Shown here: positions 6,958-15,385 of the stretch, in pieces | Numbering within the stretch: position 1 is the stretch's first letter | How the letters are laid out: every line of letters begins with the position of its first letter | Origin: Lachnospiraceae bacterium | GTDB lineage: Bacteria; Bacillota; Clostridia; Lachnospirales; Lachnospiraceae | Direction: 5' to 3' | Assembly: GCA_024699645.1 (NCBI GenBank) | Contig: JAILPE010000105.1 | Location: 1-52,778 of the forward strand | DNA length: 52,778 nt | Translations under genes and position numbers: made by a program | Notes under the pieces: generated by a model | The model's database searches: none | What the model saw: only the letters and a program-made list of their open reading frames with translations | What the model was told of the DNA's origin: nothing

Positions 6958-8241
6958 ATGAAAAAAATAAAGGCTGCAATCATCGGGATCATTACGATCG
7001 TTCTTTCAACGCTTATGTGCGATGGGGGTGCGAGTATTTCTTATGCCTCTGCGAAAATGCCGAAACTCCCGAGATACGAAAGACGGGAAGACGGGGTATG
7101 GTATCTGAAGAGTACAAAAGGGAAGAATTCCAAGAAAAAAGACGATAAGAAGGAGCTTCAAGCCCGGGAAGGTCAAAGCGAAACATACGGAAAGAAGACC
7201 GCTGTTTGTATGTTTACGGGCGATCTCATGTGCCTCAAAGGCCAACAGTACGATGCAGGAAAGAAAGGAAGGTATGATTTTTTCCCTTCATTTAAGTATG
7301 TAGCCCCGATCTTTAAATCATCGGATCTCGTTTGTGCAAATCTGGAAACGCTTATATCGGAATCTAATCCACTTACAAGATTTCAGGTTGAGGAAAACGG
7401 ACAGCCTCAGTGCAACGGCCCCAAGGCTTACCTTAGTGCGCTGAAAAAGGCCGGATTTGATATGTTTGCTACGGCAAACAATCATACTTGTGATTGGGGG
7501 CTCGAGGGTATCATAGAAACAAAGAAAAACCTGGATGATGCGGGATTCGCCAATGTCGGAACGCACTACGATACCGATGGAAGCGCGACGGGCGAACGAT
7601 TCTCTATATTTGATGTCAACGGCATCAGGATCGCGGTTCTGTCATATACACATCTTATCAATCAACGTTCCAAATTGACATTGACGGAGCTGAATAAGAC
7701 GGTTCATCAGTTTTCGCAAGAAACGGTAAAAAAGGACATCTCTGATGCAAAAGAAAACGGAGCCGATTTTGTGGTGGTTTATCTTCATTACGGTTCGGAA
7801 AATGTTGAGGAGATCAACGGAACACAATTAAGAGACAGTAAATATGTGGCGGAAGCCGGTGCGGATCTTATCATCGGCTCTCATCCGCATTGCCTTCAAC
7901 CCTGTGAATATATAAAAACGTCGGATAAGCGTAAGGTGCTTTGTATGTACTCAATTGGAAATTTCGTCTCGAGCATGGCGAGGGATATAAACAATGATAC
8001 AGTGATTCTCAGAGTTGAGATAAGCAAAAAAGTCGGAAAGAAAAAGGTTACCCTAAAGATGAGCGATGTATCCTATATTCCATGTAAAGTTATGCCAAAA
8101 GACGGTTCACAGTTCGTTGTGATGCCGATCGATATAAATCTAAACGGAGGACTCTCAGGCACTTCATTAAAAGAAGCGGGTGAGAGGATCGCAAATCTTA
8201 TGAATGGTGTTATCCCCGAATATAAACAGCAAAACAATTGA
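6958..8241 (+). CDS. CapA family protein (poly-gamma-glutamate synthesis-like metallophosphatase fold), exported
   Basis: A 427-residue protein starting at 6958. Residues 5-31 form a signal peptide. A basic linker precedes the CapA (PGA_cap) domain, whose motifs are in order: TGD (87-89), NLET (128-131), NNH with downstream Asp-Trp-Gly (174-181), HYGSE, IIGSHPHCLQ and YSIGNF. These are the conserved metal-site blocks of the family. CapA/PgsA is needed for poly-gamma-glutamate capsule export or assembly, but stand-alone CapA genes are common with unknown roles. The leader just before the ATG is nearly copied before the next gene (8288-8326). A MurD-CapA fusion lies 640 bases downstream on the other strand. 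Confidence 0.88.
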   Translation: MKKIKAAIIGIITIVLSTLMCDGGASISYASAKMPKLPRYERREDGVWYLKSTKGKNSKKKDDKKELQAREGQSETYGKKTAVCMFTGDLMCLKGQQYDAGKKGRYDFFPSFKYVAPIFKSSDLVCANLETLISESNPLTRFQVEENGQPQCNGPKAYLSALKKAGFDMFATANNHTCDWGLEGIIETKKNLDDAGFANVGTHYDTDGSATGERFSIFDVNGIRIAVLSYTHLINQRSKLTLTELNKTVHQFSQETVKKDISDAKENGADFVVVYLHYGSENVEEINGTQLRDSKYVAEAGADLIIGSHPHCLQPCEYIKTSDKRKVLCMYSIGNFVSSMARDINNDTVILRVEISKKVGKKKVTLKMSDVSYIPCKVMPKDGSQFVVMPIDINLNGGLSGTSLKEAGERIANLMNGVIPEYKQQNN

Positions 8242-8287
8242 CAGAAATCTTTCGGCGGATACAGATGCAGATATTGTACAGAAGAGA

Positions 8288-8326
8288 AGCAGATTTTATA
8301 CAGGAGACAGATTGATAATGAAAAAA
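8288..8326 (+). repeat. Duplicated translation-initiation leader (second copy)
   Basis: The 39 bases running into the kinase-like gene closely match 6928-6966 before the capA-like gene (AGCAGnTTTTnTACA, then GACAG, then TGATAATGAAAAAA). The two consecutive genes share a copied leader and ribosome-binding region. Confidence 0.65.
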
Positions 8327-8815
8327 GGAAATGTTATTTTGATCGGAATGCCGGCATCGGGGAAAAGTACCGTCGGTGTTATTCTCGCAAAGGTACTCGG
8401 TATGAATTTTATTGACACAGACATCGTTATCCAGCACAGAGAAGGCACGAAGCTTAGTATGATAATCGATAAAAAAGGTATTGATGCTTTTATGAAATGT
8501 GAAGAAGAGGCGATCCTTGCCACCGAAGTTTCAAATACGGTTATTTCTACGGGAGGAAGCGCCGTATACAGTGAAGCGGCGATGGAGCATCTGAAAAAGG
8601 ACGCAGTCGTTGTTTATCTTAAGGTCGGACTTCGGGAACTTAAAAGAAGGCTCGGAAACTTCAAAGAGCGCGGCATAGTCATTAAACCCGGAGAGACTCT
8701 CGAGGGAATGTACAAAGCGCGCTCGGTGCTGTATGAAAAATATGCCGATATCACAGTCGGTGAAAACGGCGCATCTATAGAAGACACCGTTACCGAAATC
8801 AAGAGACGGTTATAA
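8318..8815 (+). CDS. Divergent shikimate kinase-like P-loop protein
   Basis: A 165-residue protein with the shikimate kinase layout: P-loop GMPASGKST (10-18), FIDTD (31-35, the Asp pair for Mg and shikimate), STGGSAV (77-83) and ARSVLYEKYADITV near the end. Shikimate kinase phosphorylates shikimate in the aromatic pathway. Two substrate-site features deviate: the Arg of the FRxxE helix is replaced (AFMKCEEE, Met59), and GGG reads GGS. It may be a weak shikimate kinase or a paralogue acting on another hydroxyl substrate. The start is set by family length and by the leader shared with the upstream capA-like gene. No other aro gene is near. Confidence 0.75.
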   Translation: MKKGNVILIGMPASGKSTVGVILAKVLGMNFIDTDIVIQHREGTKLSMIIDKKGIDAFMKCEEEAILATEVSNTVISTGGSAVYSEAAMEHLKKDAVVVYLKVGLRELKRRLGNFKERGIVIKPGETLEGMYKARSVLYEKYADITVGENGASIEDTVTEIKRRL

Positions 8816-8880
8816 GTTCGTGTCGACAGTCCCTAACGTTTGCGTGTGGGATGAAAGACACATTTTTATACCTCGAACGT

Positions 8881-11334
8881 TCACATCTGCGCGAGGATAT
8901 AATCGACTACTTTTTTATGCTTGCTCTTTTTCCAGTCACCTTTTTCAGCTTCGGCGGCAATCGGAAGAAGGATCGGAAGATCAAGTGTTTCGCCCGGAAC
9001 GCGTCCGCTGCGGAGCGGCTCCGTGAAGTTGCTCATCCATTTTTCTTCCGTGGCATCTTTGAATTCATCGGGTTTCAGGTACCTGAGCTGCCTCTTTGTA
9101 GCGGCTATGAACATCTTGACGGAAAGCGGAGACAGAAGCTTAAATTCGTCCTCACGTATATCCTCAAAAATGTCCGGAAGAGTGGCCTTCTCGATAGTTT
9201 CCGGACCGCGGACGATCCTTAGACCCATGGCCTCAAATGTAAAACTGTCCTCGGTAAACATCAGCTTAAGCAGAATACCTTTCTCGGTATTGAACTGCGA
9301 TCTTTGATAATCGGTATCAAAAATAAAATTCCCGAGCGAATAGAAGATCGCTTTGTCACCGACGAGCTCATAGTTCATCGGAACATGCGGGTGATGGCAG
9401 ACGACAACATCGGCGCCCATGCGGAGATACTCGAGATACCTCTCACGCGTATAAGGTGAGGGCAGTGCCGTAAACTCTTCACCGGCGTGGCTGACGATCA
9501 CGCACCATCTGCATTCTTTTTTGATCTTTGAGATCTGCTCGGATATGGCCGTCATATCGTTCCATGGAAAACAGCCGCCCTTTGTGTCGGAAGCAGCGCG
9601 GCAGGCTCTTTGGTATCCGACGCCGATCATTCCGATCCCGCCGGCCTTTCTAATTATCACAGGCTCCTTCGCGTCTGTTATGTTCATCCCAACGCCTATG
9701 GTCCGCACGCCGTGTTCACGGGCGATCCTGAGTGTGTTCTCAAGGCCTTCGGGCCCCGCATCCATGATATGATTGTTGCAAAGGTTCCATATATCAACGC
9801 CTATGCTGTCAAGAAAATCAGCCACTTCTTCACTCATGGTGTGCTTCAGTTGCTCGGTTCCCGACGTTGCGGAGAATTGACCCGGATGCCCTAAAGGTCC
9901 TTCGACGTTGGCTATTATGTTATCGGCGCTACGAAGAAAGGCTCTGATCTCTGAGGAGAGAAGCTTTTCGTCCTTCCATCGTCCGTCCATATATTTGTCA
10001 AATCCGATATCTCCCGTGAAAACAAGGGATGTACTGTCTGCGGGCTGAGACTTTGAAGACATAGGTGCGCAGTCTGAGGGCTGAGTCTCTGAGGACAGAG
10101 ATGAGTTGTCCGTGTGCTGAGACTTTGAGGACAGCGAGGAATTCCCTCCCTGCTCAAGCACAAGTGCTTTAAAGGCGTCGCCGCGTTCCTCAAAATTCTT
10201 GAAATAGCCGTAAGAAGCGGCTGCGGGGGAGAGGATACACGAATAGCCCGAAGGAGTGAGCTCCCCGGCAAGTTCTGTTGCAGCGCGAAGATCTTCAACG
10301 TAGCGGCAGTATTTAAGGTCGGAAATCTCCGCATAGATCCTTTTACCCGAAGCGTAACACAGAATAAACTCGAGCCCGTCCGCATTGCGGATGAAATCGA
10401 TAAGGATCCTGTAATCGATATTTCTGTCCATTCCGCCTATGATGACAGTCTTGGGATTCGGAACGCTCTCAATCGCCCTGATGGTAGCCTGTGGGATCGT
10501 GGATATCGAATCGTCGTAATAGCTTACGCCGTTCACCGTAGCGACAAGTTCCAGCCTGTGGGCAAGTCCGTGGAAGCTCTTCATGCTTTCGCGGATGTCA
10601 GCCTCGGGAAGTCCTAAAAGAGAGGAACAAACAGTGAAGACTACATGGGCGTTAAACTGATTATGAGCGCCGAGAAGCGGAATATCATAGGTGGTGGATG
10701 GAATCGCAGGCATCACGGTGACGTTTGCCCGAGTATCAAGCTGGGGAACGTTCGGGCCGACAAAAAGGAAATCATCTGTTCCCTGGTTGACCGTGATCCC
10801 GGTTTTAGCCTTGAAATACGCATCCATGTTGCCGTAATAATCGAGATGGTCTTCGTAAAGATTCAGAAATACGGCTATATGAGGTGAAAACCTGCATTGT
10901 TTGAGCTGATGGCATGACATTTCGAAAACTATCAGGGTCTCGGGACCGATAGAATCATAGAAATCAAGGCACGGAAAACCGATGTTACCGGCAAGGATAA
11001 CGTCGCCTCTGCAGTCGGAAAGAACCTTGTAGAAAAGGCTTGAAGTGGTGCTTTTTCCCTTCGTACCGGTGATACCGATCGTCTGAGAGCCGAACTCTTC
11101 AAGAAAAAGCTCGGTCTGCGATGTGATCGAAGGAAGTTTAAGATCCGTCTTGATACCGGGGCTTTTGAGGATGATGTCATACTTTGAAAAATCGATTTCG
11201 GCTTCGGGCCCGTCAAAAATCTCAACGCTCATGACCTCGCAATGCGCATCGATAAAGTTTTTCGAGGATTTTCCCTCGCGTCCGTATCCCCAGATAAGTA
11301 CTTTTTTATTATATAATCTGTCAGTTATTTTCAT
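8881..11334 (-). CDS. MurD-like ligase fused to a CapA domain
   Basis: An 817-residue cytoplasmic fusion. Residues 1-393 are a complete Mur ligase resembling MurD: VLIWGYGREGKSS at the UDP-binding domain, P-loop ITGTKGKST (88-96), EMSCHQ, DHLDYYGN, the Lys177 position that is carbamylated in MurD, HNQFN (224-228), LSPAAAS and RGD. The usual DSKATN is DSISTI. A linker with three 12-residue repeats (396-435) leads to a CapA domain: TGD (440-442), NVEGP, NNHIMD, SHAGEE, HHPH (647-650), YSLGNF (665-670). MurD adds glutamate to UDP-MurNAc-Ala; in poly-glutamate synthesis a Mur-like ligase (CapB) works with CapA. Joining both suggests glutamate ligation to an unknown acceptor. The ATG at 11334 is preferred over a GTG 24 bases upstream. 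Confidence 0.9.
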   Translation of the reverse strand: MKITDRLYNKKVLIWGYGREGKSSKNFIDAHCEVMSVEIFDGPEAEIDFSKYDIILKSPGIKTDLKLPSITSQTELFLEEFGSQTIGITGTKGKSTTSSLFYKVLSDCRGDVILAGNIGFPCLDFYDSIGPETLIVFEMSCHQLKQCRFSPHIAVFLNLYEDHLDYYGNMDAYFKAKTGITVNQGTDDFLFVGPNVPQLDTRANVTVMPAIPSTTYDIPLLGAHNQFNAHVVFTVCSSLLGLPEADIRESMKSFHGLAHRLELVATVNGVSYYDDSISTIPQATIRAIESVPNPKTVIIGGMDRNIDYRILIDFIRNADGLEFILCYASGKRIYAEISDLKYCRYVEDLRAATELAGELTPSGYSCILSPAAASYGYFKNFEERGDAFKALVLEQGGNSSLSSKSQHTDNSSLSSETQPSDCAPMSSKSQPADSTSLVFTGDIGFDKYMDGRWKDEKLLSSEIRAFLRSADNIIANVEGPLGHPGQFSATSGTEQLKHTMSEEVADFLDSIGVDIWNLCNNHIMDAGPEGLENTLRIAREHGVRTIGVGMNITDAKEPVIIRKAGGIGMIGVGYQRACRAASDTKGGCFPWNDMTAISEQISKIKKECRWCVIVSHAGEEFTALPSPYTRERYLEYLRMGADVVVCHHPHVPMNYELVGDKAIFYSLGNFIFDTDYQRSQFNTEKGILLKLMFTEDSFTFEAMGLRIVRGPETIEKATLPDIFEDIREDEFKLLSPLSVKMFIAATKRQLRYLKPDEFKDATEEKWMSNFTEPLRSGRVPGETLDLPILLPIAAEAEKGDWKKSKHKKVVDYILAQM
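10036..10143 (-). repeat. 36-bp in-frame tandem repeats in the MurD-CapA linker
   Basis: GTCTGCGGGCTGAG (10036), GTCTGAGGGCTGAG (10072) and GTCCGTGTGCTGAG (10108), period 36, encode three 12-residue SSLSSKSQ-type units between the two enzyme domains. Confidence 0.85.
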
Positions 11335-11381
11335 GCTTGCACCACTTATACTTAACACTTTTTTAATTGATCTTGTGATGA

Positions 11382-11410
11382 ATTATAGCAGATTAGACGA
11401 GTGAGTACAA
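11382..11410 (-). promoter_or_regulatory. Candidate promoter of the MurD-CapA gene
   Basis: On the minus strand TTGTAC (11410-11405) and TATAAT (11387-11382) are 17 bases apart, about 45 bases upstream of the preferred ATG at 11334. Confidence 0.55.
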
Positions 11411-11620
11411 TTACGAGGGAATAGGCGTTTACGGAAAAAGCATTAAGGTCACCGGGATCGGTCGGTTTACAGTAAAAATAATACTTTATGTATTTATTAA
11501 AGGCATATTTTGGGCTATAATAACTTCGTTGTGGCTGCGGCAGAGTGACGAGAGCCGGTGAGGATCAACCGCGGCAGAGGGGATGAGAGTCAGGAAGAGA
11601 ATAGAAAGGGAGCGAAAAAA

Positions 11621-13594
11621 ATGAAAAAAACGATCAAATTTATTTGTGCAATGACATTATTCCTGCTGATGGGGACGGGAACGGCCGTTTCTGCGCAGGA
11701 TTTCTACGGCGAGGGTAATGTGCTCATAGCCGTTGATATGGCTTCATACGAAGAAAATGAAGATGTGAAAATTAACAGCGGCTCATTCGGAAAGATCATT
11801 TGGGGAGATGATGCGCCGGAGGGAATCAGTACAAGACCTGAGTTTAACAACAGAAAATACAAAGTACCCGACAGTGTAGTTGCATTAAAGAACGATGATT
11901 ATGAGATCACCGATAAGTATACCGTCGGACAGAAGCTTTTCTATATGTGTTATCGCATCGATGACCCCGACAGAGACAAAATTTATTACGTTGATAAAGC
12001 CTTGTTACCCGCCGAGCTTTTCGATGAAAAAGGAAACAGAAAATTCTTTATTTCCGATTCTTGTGTTGGTACAAGGGACGGAAAAACGGTTTATTCATAT
12101 TTTTGTGAAAAAGATAAAAACGGTGCAGTTCATCCGTGCTGCGATTTCCTGGAGATCGAGTGTATCAAAATTACCGATCAGATGACTCTCTGGGCTTACA
12201 CGGGTCATGCTTGTTCGACTCGAACCGGTTTTGATATAAATGATTATGTGGGCGCTGTAAAGATGACACAGGAGGAAATCGATTATATCACAGAAAGCGT
12301 ACATGACGCTAATACTCTTGAACCCGATGTGTTCGGCGACCCTCATACACTTGACATGAAATGTGACCGTGACGGTAGGTTGGCATGTGTTGTCCTTGAT
12401 CTGGACGTTATATCACCGAAATTGGCCGGAGCTTATCTGGACGATGATGTTGCCAGACAGCAATTGGATTGTTTAAGAATAAACGTTAATTGCCTTTCTG
12501 ATAGGTATGATAAAGAAAAACACGGAATAATCGGCGATGTATTGAATATTAGGGATACGATCTTTCATGAGTTTAACCATTGCGTACTGTTTGGAAAAAT
12601 GCAGGATTACGGATCAACCCAGTCAAGCATATGGCTTGCTGAAGCATTCGCCCAGTACGCAGCTTCGTTGTTTGACGGAACGGAAGCATTGAACCGTGTA
12701 TACAGCGCCAACATCAGTAAAACAAATACGGTAATGGGTGTTATACCCGGGATATTGTGGGATTATTACGGACTTGGCAGCTATGTGAATTATACCCCGT
12801 CAGTATATTCATTGGGGCATTACTTCCTCAGGTATATCGAATATCAGACAACCGGAGAGGTGAACGGTCGTTTATGGACCGAATACTTAGCGAATGCAGA
12901 TCCTAAGAAGGCAATGATCGGTGACACGTTAAGTAAATTTCTTGTTGAAAAAACAGGTGAAGATATAGACTCATGGATGGCCCAATTTATGGCGGCGCTT
13001 ATAGTCGGCGACGATGAAGGGATTTATAGGTTTTCCTCGAAGGCGGATACAGAAGCGCACAGGGTGAATTATGAAAGCTTCCTGCGTGATGCGGAGCAGT
13101 ACGGAGAAATACCAGATCTTGATTTTGATTGTCACAATCCAAAGCTGACAGAAGCTCTTAAGACAGCAAATGTTTATGATGTGCAAGGCGGCGGGACCAC
13201 ATATGCGTTTCAAAAAAACGGCGGGGGAAAGATCGCGATCACCGGAGCGGATGACAGATGGTATTTCTTTGCCGTAAATATGGACATTCCCGATAAAAAA
13301 ACAATCATAAAAAGAAGCGATGTCAAGGAGAAGGCGGGCAATAAATACATAAGTCTCGGGACAAACATAGAAAAGATCGGAGCCGGTGCGTTTAAGAATT
13401 TCAAAGATCTGGAACTTATCACAATGCGTGATTCCGTTGAAAAAATCGGAAAGAATGCATTCAAGGGGATCAAGAAAAACGCGCTGTTCAGGATAAAGGC
13501 TTCAAAAGAAGACTATGAGCGCATAGTAAAGCTTATAAAGAAATCGGGCGTAAGCAAAAAAGTCAGGTTTGAGCGGGTTGAGATAAACCGATAG
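11621..13594 (+). CDS. Secreted zinc metalloprotease (M30-like) with BspA-type leucine-rich C-terminus
   Basis: A 657-residue exported protein. The start at 11621 follows GAAAGGGAG; residues 1-26 are a signal peptide ending near VSAQ. The zinc motif is HEFNH (316-320), with a probable third ligand Glu341 in WLAEAFAQYA, the gluzincin arrangement seen in M30 (hyicolysin-like) peptidases. The C-terminal 90 residues contain LRR_5/BspA-like repeats (NIEKIGAGAFKNFKDLE, then VEKIGKNAFKGI), which usually mediate binding to proteins or host surfaces. No LPXTG anchor is seen, so it is probably released. A TATAAT at 11516-11521 could be its -10, without a good -35. Confidence 0.82.
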   Translation: MKKTIKFICAMTLFLLMGTGTAVSAQDFYGEGNVLIAVDMASYEENEDVKINSGSFGKIIWGDDAPEGISTRPEFNNRKYKVPDSVVALKNDDYEITDKYTVGQKLFYMCYRIDDPDRDKIYYVDKALLPAELFDEKGNRKFFISDSCVGTRDGKTVYSYFCEKDKNGAVHPCCDFLEIECIKITDQMTLWAYTGHACSTRTGFDINDYVGAVKMTQEEIDYITESVHDANTLEPDVFGDPHTLDMKCDRDGRLACVVLDLDVISPKLAGAYLDDDVARQQLDCLRINVNCLSDRYDKEKHGIIGDVLNIRDTIFHEFNHCVLFGKMQDYGSTQSSIWLAEAFAQYAASLFDGTEALNRVYSANISKTNTVMGVIPGILWDYYGLGSYVNYTPSVYSLGHYFLRYIEYQTTGEVNGRLWTEYLANADPKKAMIGDTLSKFLVEKTGEDIDSWMAQFMAALIVGDDEGIYRFSSKADTEAHRVNYESFLRDAEQYGEIPDLDFDCHNPKLTEALKTANVYDVQGGGTTYAFQKNGGGKIAITGADDRWYFFAVNMDIPDKKTIIKRSDVKEKAGNKYISLGTNIEKIGAGAFKNFKDLELITMRDSVEKIGKNAFKGIKKNALFRIKASKEDYERIVKLIKKSGVSKKVRFERVEINR

Positions 13595-13704
13595 TTGTGA
13601 AAAGTAAGGTACTCGAAGGATAATGGGAGCGATTTGAAAATCGAAAAGAGGTTGGGAAGGACAAATGTCCGGAATAGAAAAGAATCCTGAAAGGGGGATT
13701 AAGA

Positions 13705-14388
13705 ATGTTATCCAGCGAAATGGGAAATCTTCTGCGGAAGTATGTCCCGGACTATGTGGTTTTTGACCTTGAGACCACAGGAATATCTTACGTTAAGGAT
13801 CAGGTCGTGGAAATATCCGCGATCAAGGTAAAAAACAGTGTGCCGGTTGATGAGTTTACTACGCTTGTTAATCCGATGATGCACATACCCGAACAAGCAA
13901 CTGCGGTGAATAAAATAACCGATGAGATGGTCATGAGTGCTCCGACATTTGAATTTGCGTTGCAGCAATTCCTCGATTTCATAGGGGACATGGTGCTCGT
14001 CGGACACAATATTCACTCGTTCGACATGAAGTTTATCTACAGAGATTCAATGAGGTTCTTCGGTCAAATGGTCGGCAACGATTATATAGATACCCTTATG
14101 ATCGCAAGAAACTGCCTGCCGGGAATGAGGCATCACACGCTGTCAGACTTGGCAAATCATTTCGCGATCAGTACCGAAGGTGCACACAGGGCTCTCAATG
14201 ATTGTCGAATGAATCAGATGGTGTTTGAAAAACTCAGAAAAGAGATGGAGAAGAGTGTAAGGCCTGAATCAAACATTAAAAGATGTCCCGTCTGCGGAAG
14301 TGTTTTAAAGCTGAGAAGCGGAAAATTCGGGGATTTCTGGGGTTGTACGGGTTATCCGAATTGCAGATATACTGAAAAAGTTCGGTGA
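13705..14388 (+). CDS. DnaQ/PolC-type 3'-5' exonuclease with C-terminal zinc ribbon
   Basis: A 227-residue DEDDh exonuclease. ExoI motif VFDLETTG (Asp21, Glu23), ExoII HNIHSFDMKF and ExoIII HRALNDCRMN are all present, as in the PolC exonuclease domain. The last 35 residues form a topoisomerase-type zinc ribbon: CPVCGS at the first pair and WGCTGYPNCRYT at the second. The combination suggests single-stranded DNA or RNA 3'-end trimming in repair. A strong GGGGGA site precedes the ATG. The 3' end, stop codon included, is tandemly duplicated as a 47-bp unit (see repeat). Confidence 0.9.
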   Translation: MLSSEMGNLLRKYVPDYVVFDLETTGISYVKDQVVEISAIKVKNSVPVDEFTTLVNPMMHIPEQATAVNKITDEMVMSAPTFEFALQQFLDFIGDMVLVGHNIHSFDMKFIYRDSMRFFGQMVGNDYIDTLMIARNCLPGMRHHTLSDLANHFAISTEGAHRALNDCRMNQMVFEKLRKEMEKSVRPESNIKRCPVCGSVLKLRSGKFGDFWGCTGYPNCRYTEKVR

Positions 14389-14455
14389 CGAAATACAAAT
14401 TCACAAAGTGCAGATACATAGAAAAATTTGGCGGTAAAACACAAATTCACAAATT
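14362..14455 (+). repeat. 47-bp tandem duplication of the exonuclease gene 3' end
   Basis: Two imperfect copies start with TGCAGATA at 14362 and 14409. The first copy holds the last codons and the stop (14386-14388); the second is noncoding. Confidence 0.8.
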
Positions 14456-14467
14456 GTTCACACAAAA

Positions 14468-14510
14468 TTAGCACTCACCTCTTGACAGTGCTAACAAAAA
14501 GGTGTATAAC
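14468..14510 (+). promoter_or_regulatory. CIRCE element overlapping a sigma-A promoter
   Basis: TTAGCACTC (14468-14476), 9 bases, then CAGTGCTAA (14486-14494) is the HrcA operator with one mismatch in the right arm. The -35 TTGACA (14482-14487) lies inside it and the -10 TATAAC (14505-14510) is 17 bases away. HrcA binding would block the promoter until heat or other proteotoxic stress. It drives hsp20. Confidence 0.93.
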
Positions 14511-14619
14511 ATAGTCAGAACAAAGGAAAAGAGTTGATTCCGATATAGAAACCAAACGCGATTCCCTTGATCTTGAAACTTATTAAAAATATATTTTTCT
14601 TGAGAAGGAGGAATGACTT

Positions 14620-15066
14620 ATGTTACTGCCTAGTATTTTTGGAGAGAATTTATTGGATGATTGGATGGATTTCCCGAAGTTTGAATTGCCGGATGTTGAC
14701 CGCAAGCTTTACGGTAAGCATGCATCACATGTAATGAAGACCGATGTTCAGGAAACTGAGGATGGTTACGAGGTTGACATTGATCTGCCCGGATTTAAGA
14801 AAGACGAGATCAAGCTTTCACTTGAGAACGGTTACCTTTCAGTAAGCGCAGCGAAGGCTCTTGATAATGATAAGAAAGACAAAAAGGGAAAGATCATCCG
14901 TCAGGAGCGTTACGCTGGATCAATGGAAAGAAGCTTCTTTGTCGGTGATAACGTTACAGAAGAGAATATCAAGGCCAAATTCGAGGACGGAGTGCTCAAA
15001 CTCCATGTGCCTAAGGAGGAGCCCGCGAAAGTGCCTGAAAAGAAGTTTATTGCCATTGAAGGGTAA
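14620..15066 (+). CDS. hsp20: Small heat-shock protein Hsp20/alpha-crystallin family
   Basis: A 148-residue ATP-independent holdase chaperone. The alpha-crystallin domain runs from about residue 40 (TDVQETEDGYEVDIDLPGF) to GVLKLHVPKEE; the C-terminal tail KFIAIEG follows. The N-terminal arm MLLPSIFGENLLDDWMDF is typical of clostridial Hsp20. It binds unfolding proteins during stress. Control by HrcA is indicated by the CIRCE promoter about 110 bases upstream. AAGGAGG ends 9 bases before the ATG. A terminator follows. Confidence 0.95.
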   Translation: MLLPSIFGENLLDDWMDFPKFELPDVDRKLYGKHASHVMKTDVQETEDGYEVDIDLPGFKKDEIKLSLENGYLSVSAAKALDNDKKDKKGKIIRQERYAGSMERSFFVGDNVTEENIKAKFEDGVLKLHVPKEEPAKVPEKKFIAIEG

Positions 15067-15106
15067 GGCCGTTGAAGGTAAACCTACATAAGGTGATCTT
15101 ATTGAG

Positions 15107-15141
15107 AGATTCCCGGGGGATTTCAGCCCGGGAATCTTTTT
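15107..15141 (+). terminator. Rho-independent terminator of hsp20
   Basis: AGATTCCCGGG (15107-15117) pairs perfectly with CCCGGGAATCT (15127-15137), followed by Ts. A 33-bp stretch holding its loop, right arm and T-run (15115-15147) is repeated exactly at 15165-15197, without the left arm. Confidence 0.9.
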
Positions 15142-15164
15142 GTGTGTGAGAACTGCTGCTTGAA

Positions 15165-15197
15165 GGGGGATTTCAGCCCGGGAATCTTTTTGTGTGT
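15165..15197 (+). repeat. Partial duplicate of the hsp20 terminator
   Basis: An exact second copy of 15115-15147. Lacking the left arm, it can fold only a short GGG/CCC stem, so it is a tandem-duplication scar rather than a second full terminator. Confidence 0.8.
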
Positions 15198-15385
15198 TTA
15201 GACTATAAGCGGGCATCTTTTGTTATTCAATTGCTGAGTCGTTCACAACCGCGCTTGAAGATGAAGTAAAAAAATTTGTGTCACGAGATGAAATTTGTGC
15301 TAATATACTTAGAGAGGCTCTTTTACTGAGAGGCAGGTATAGCCTCATATAAATACAGTGGAAACAATTGCTGTGGGAGGGAAAA

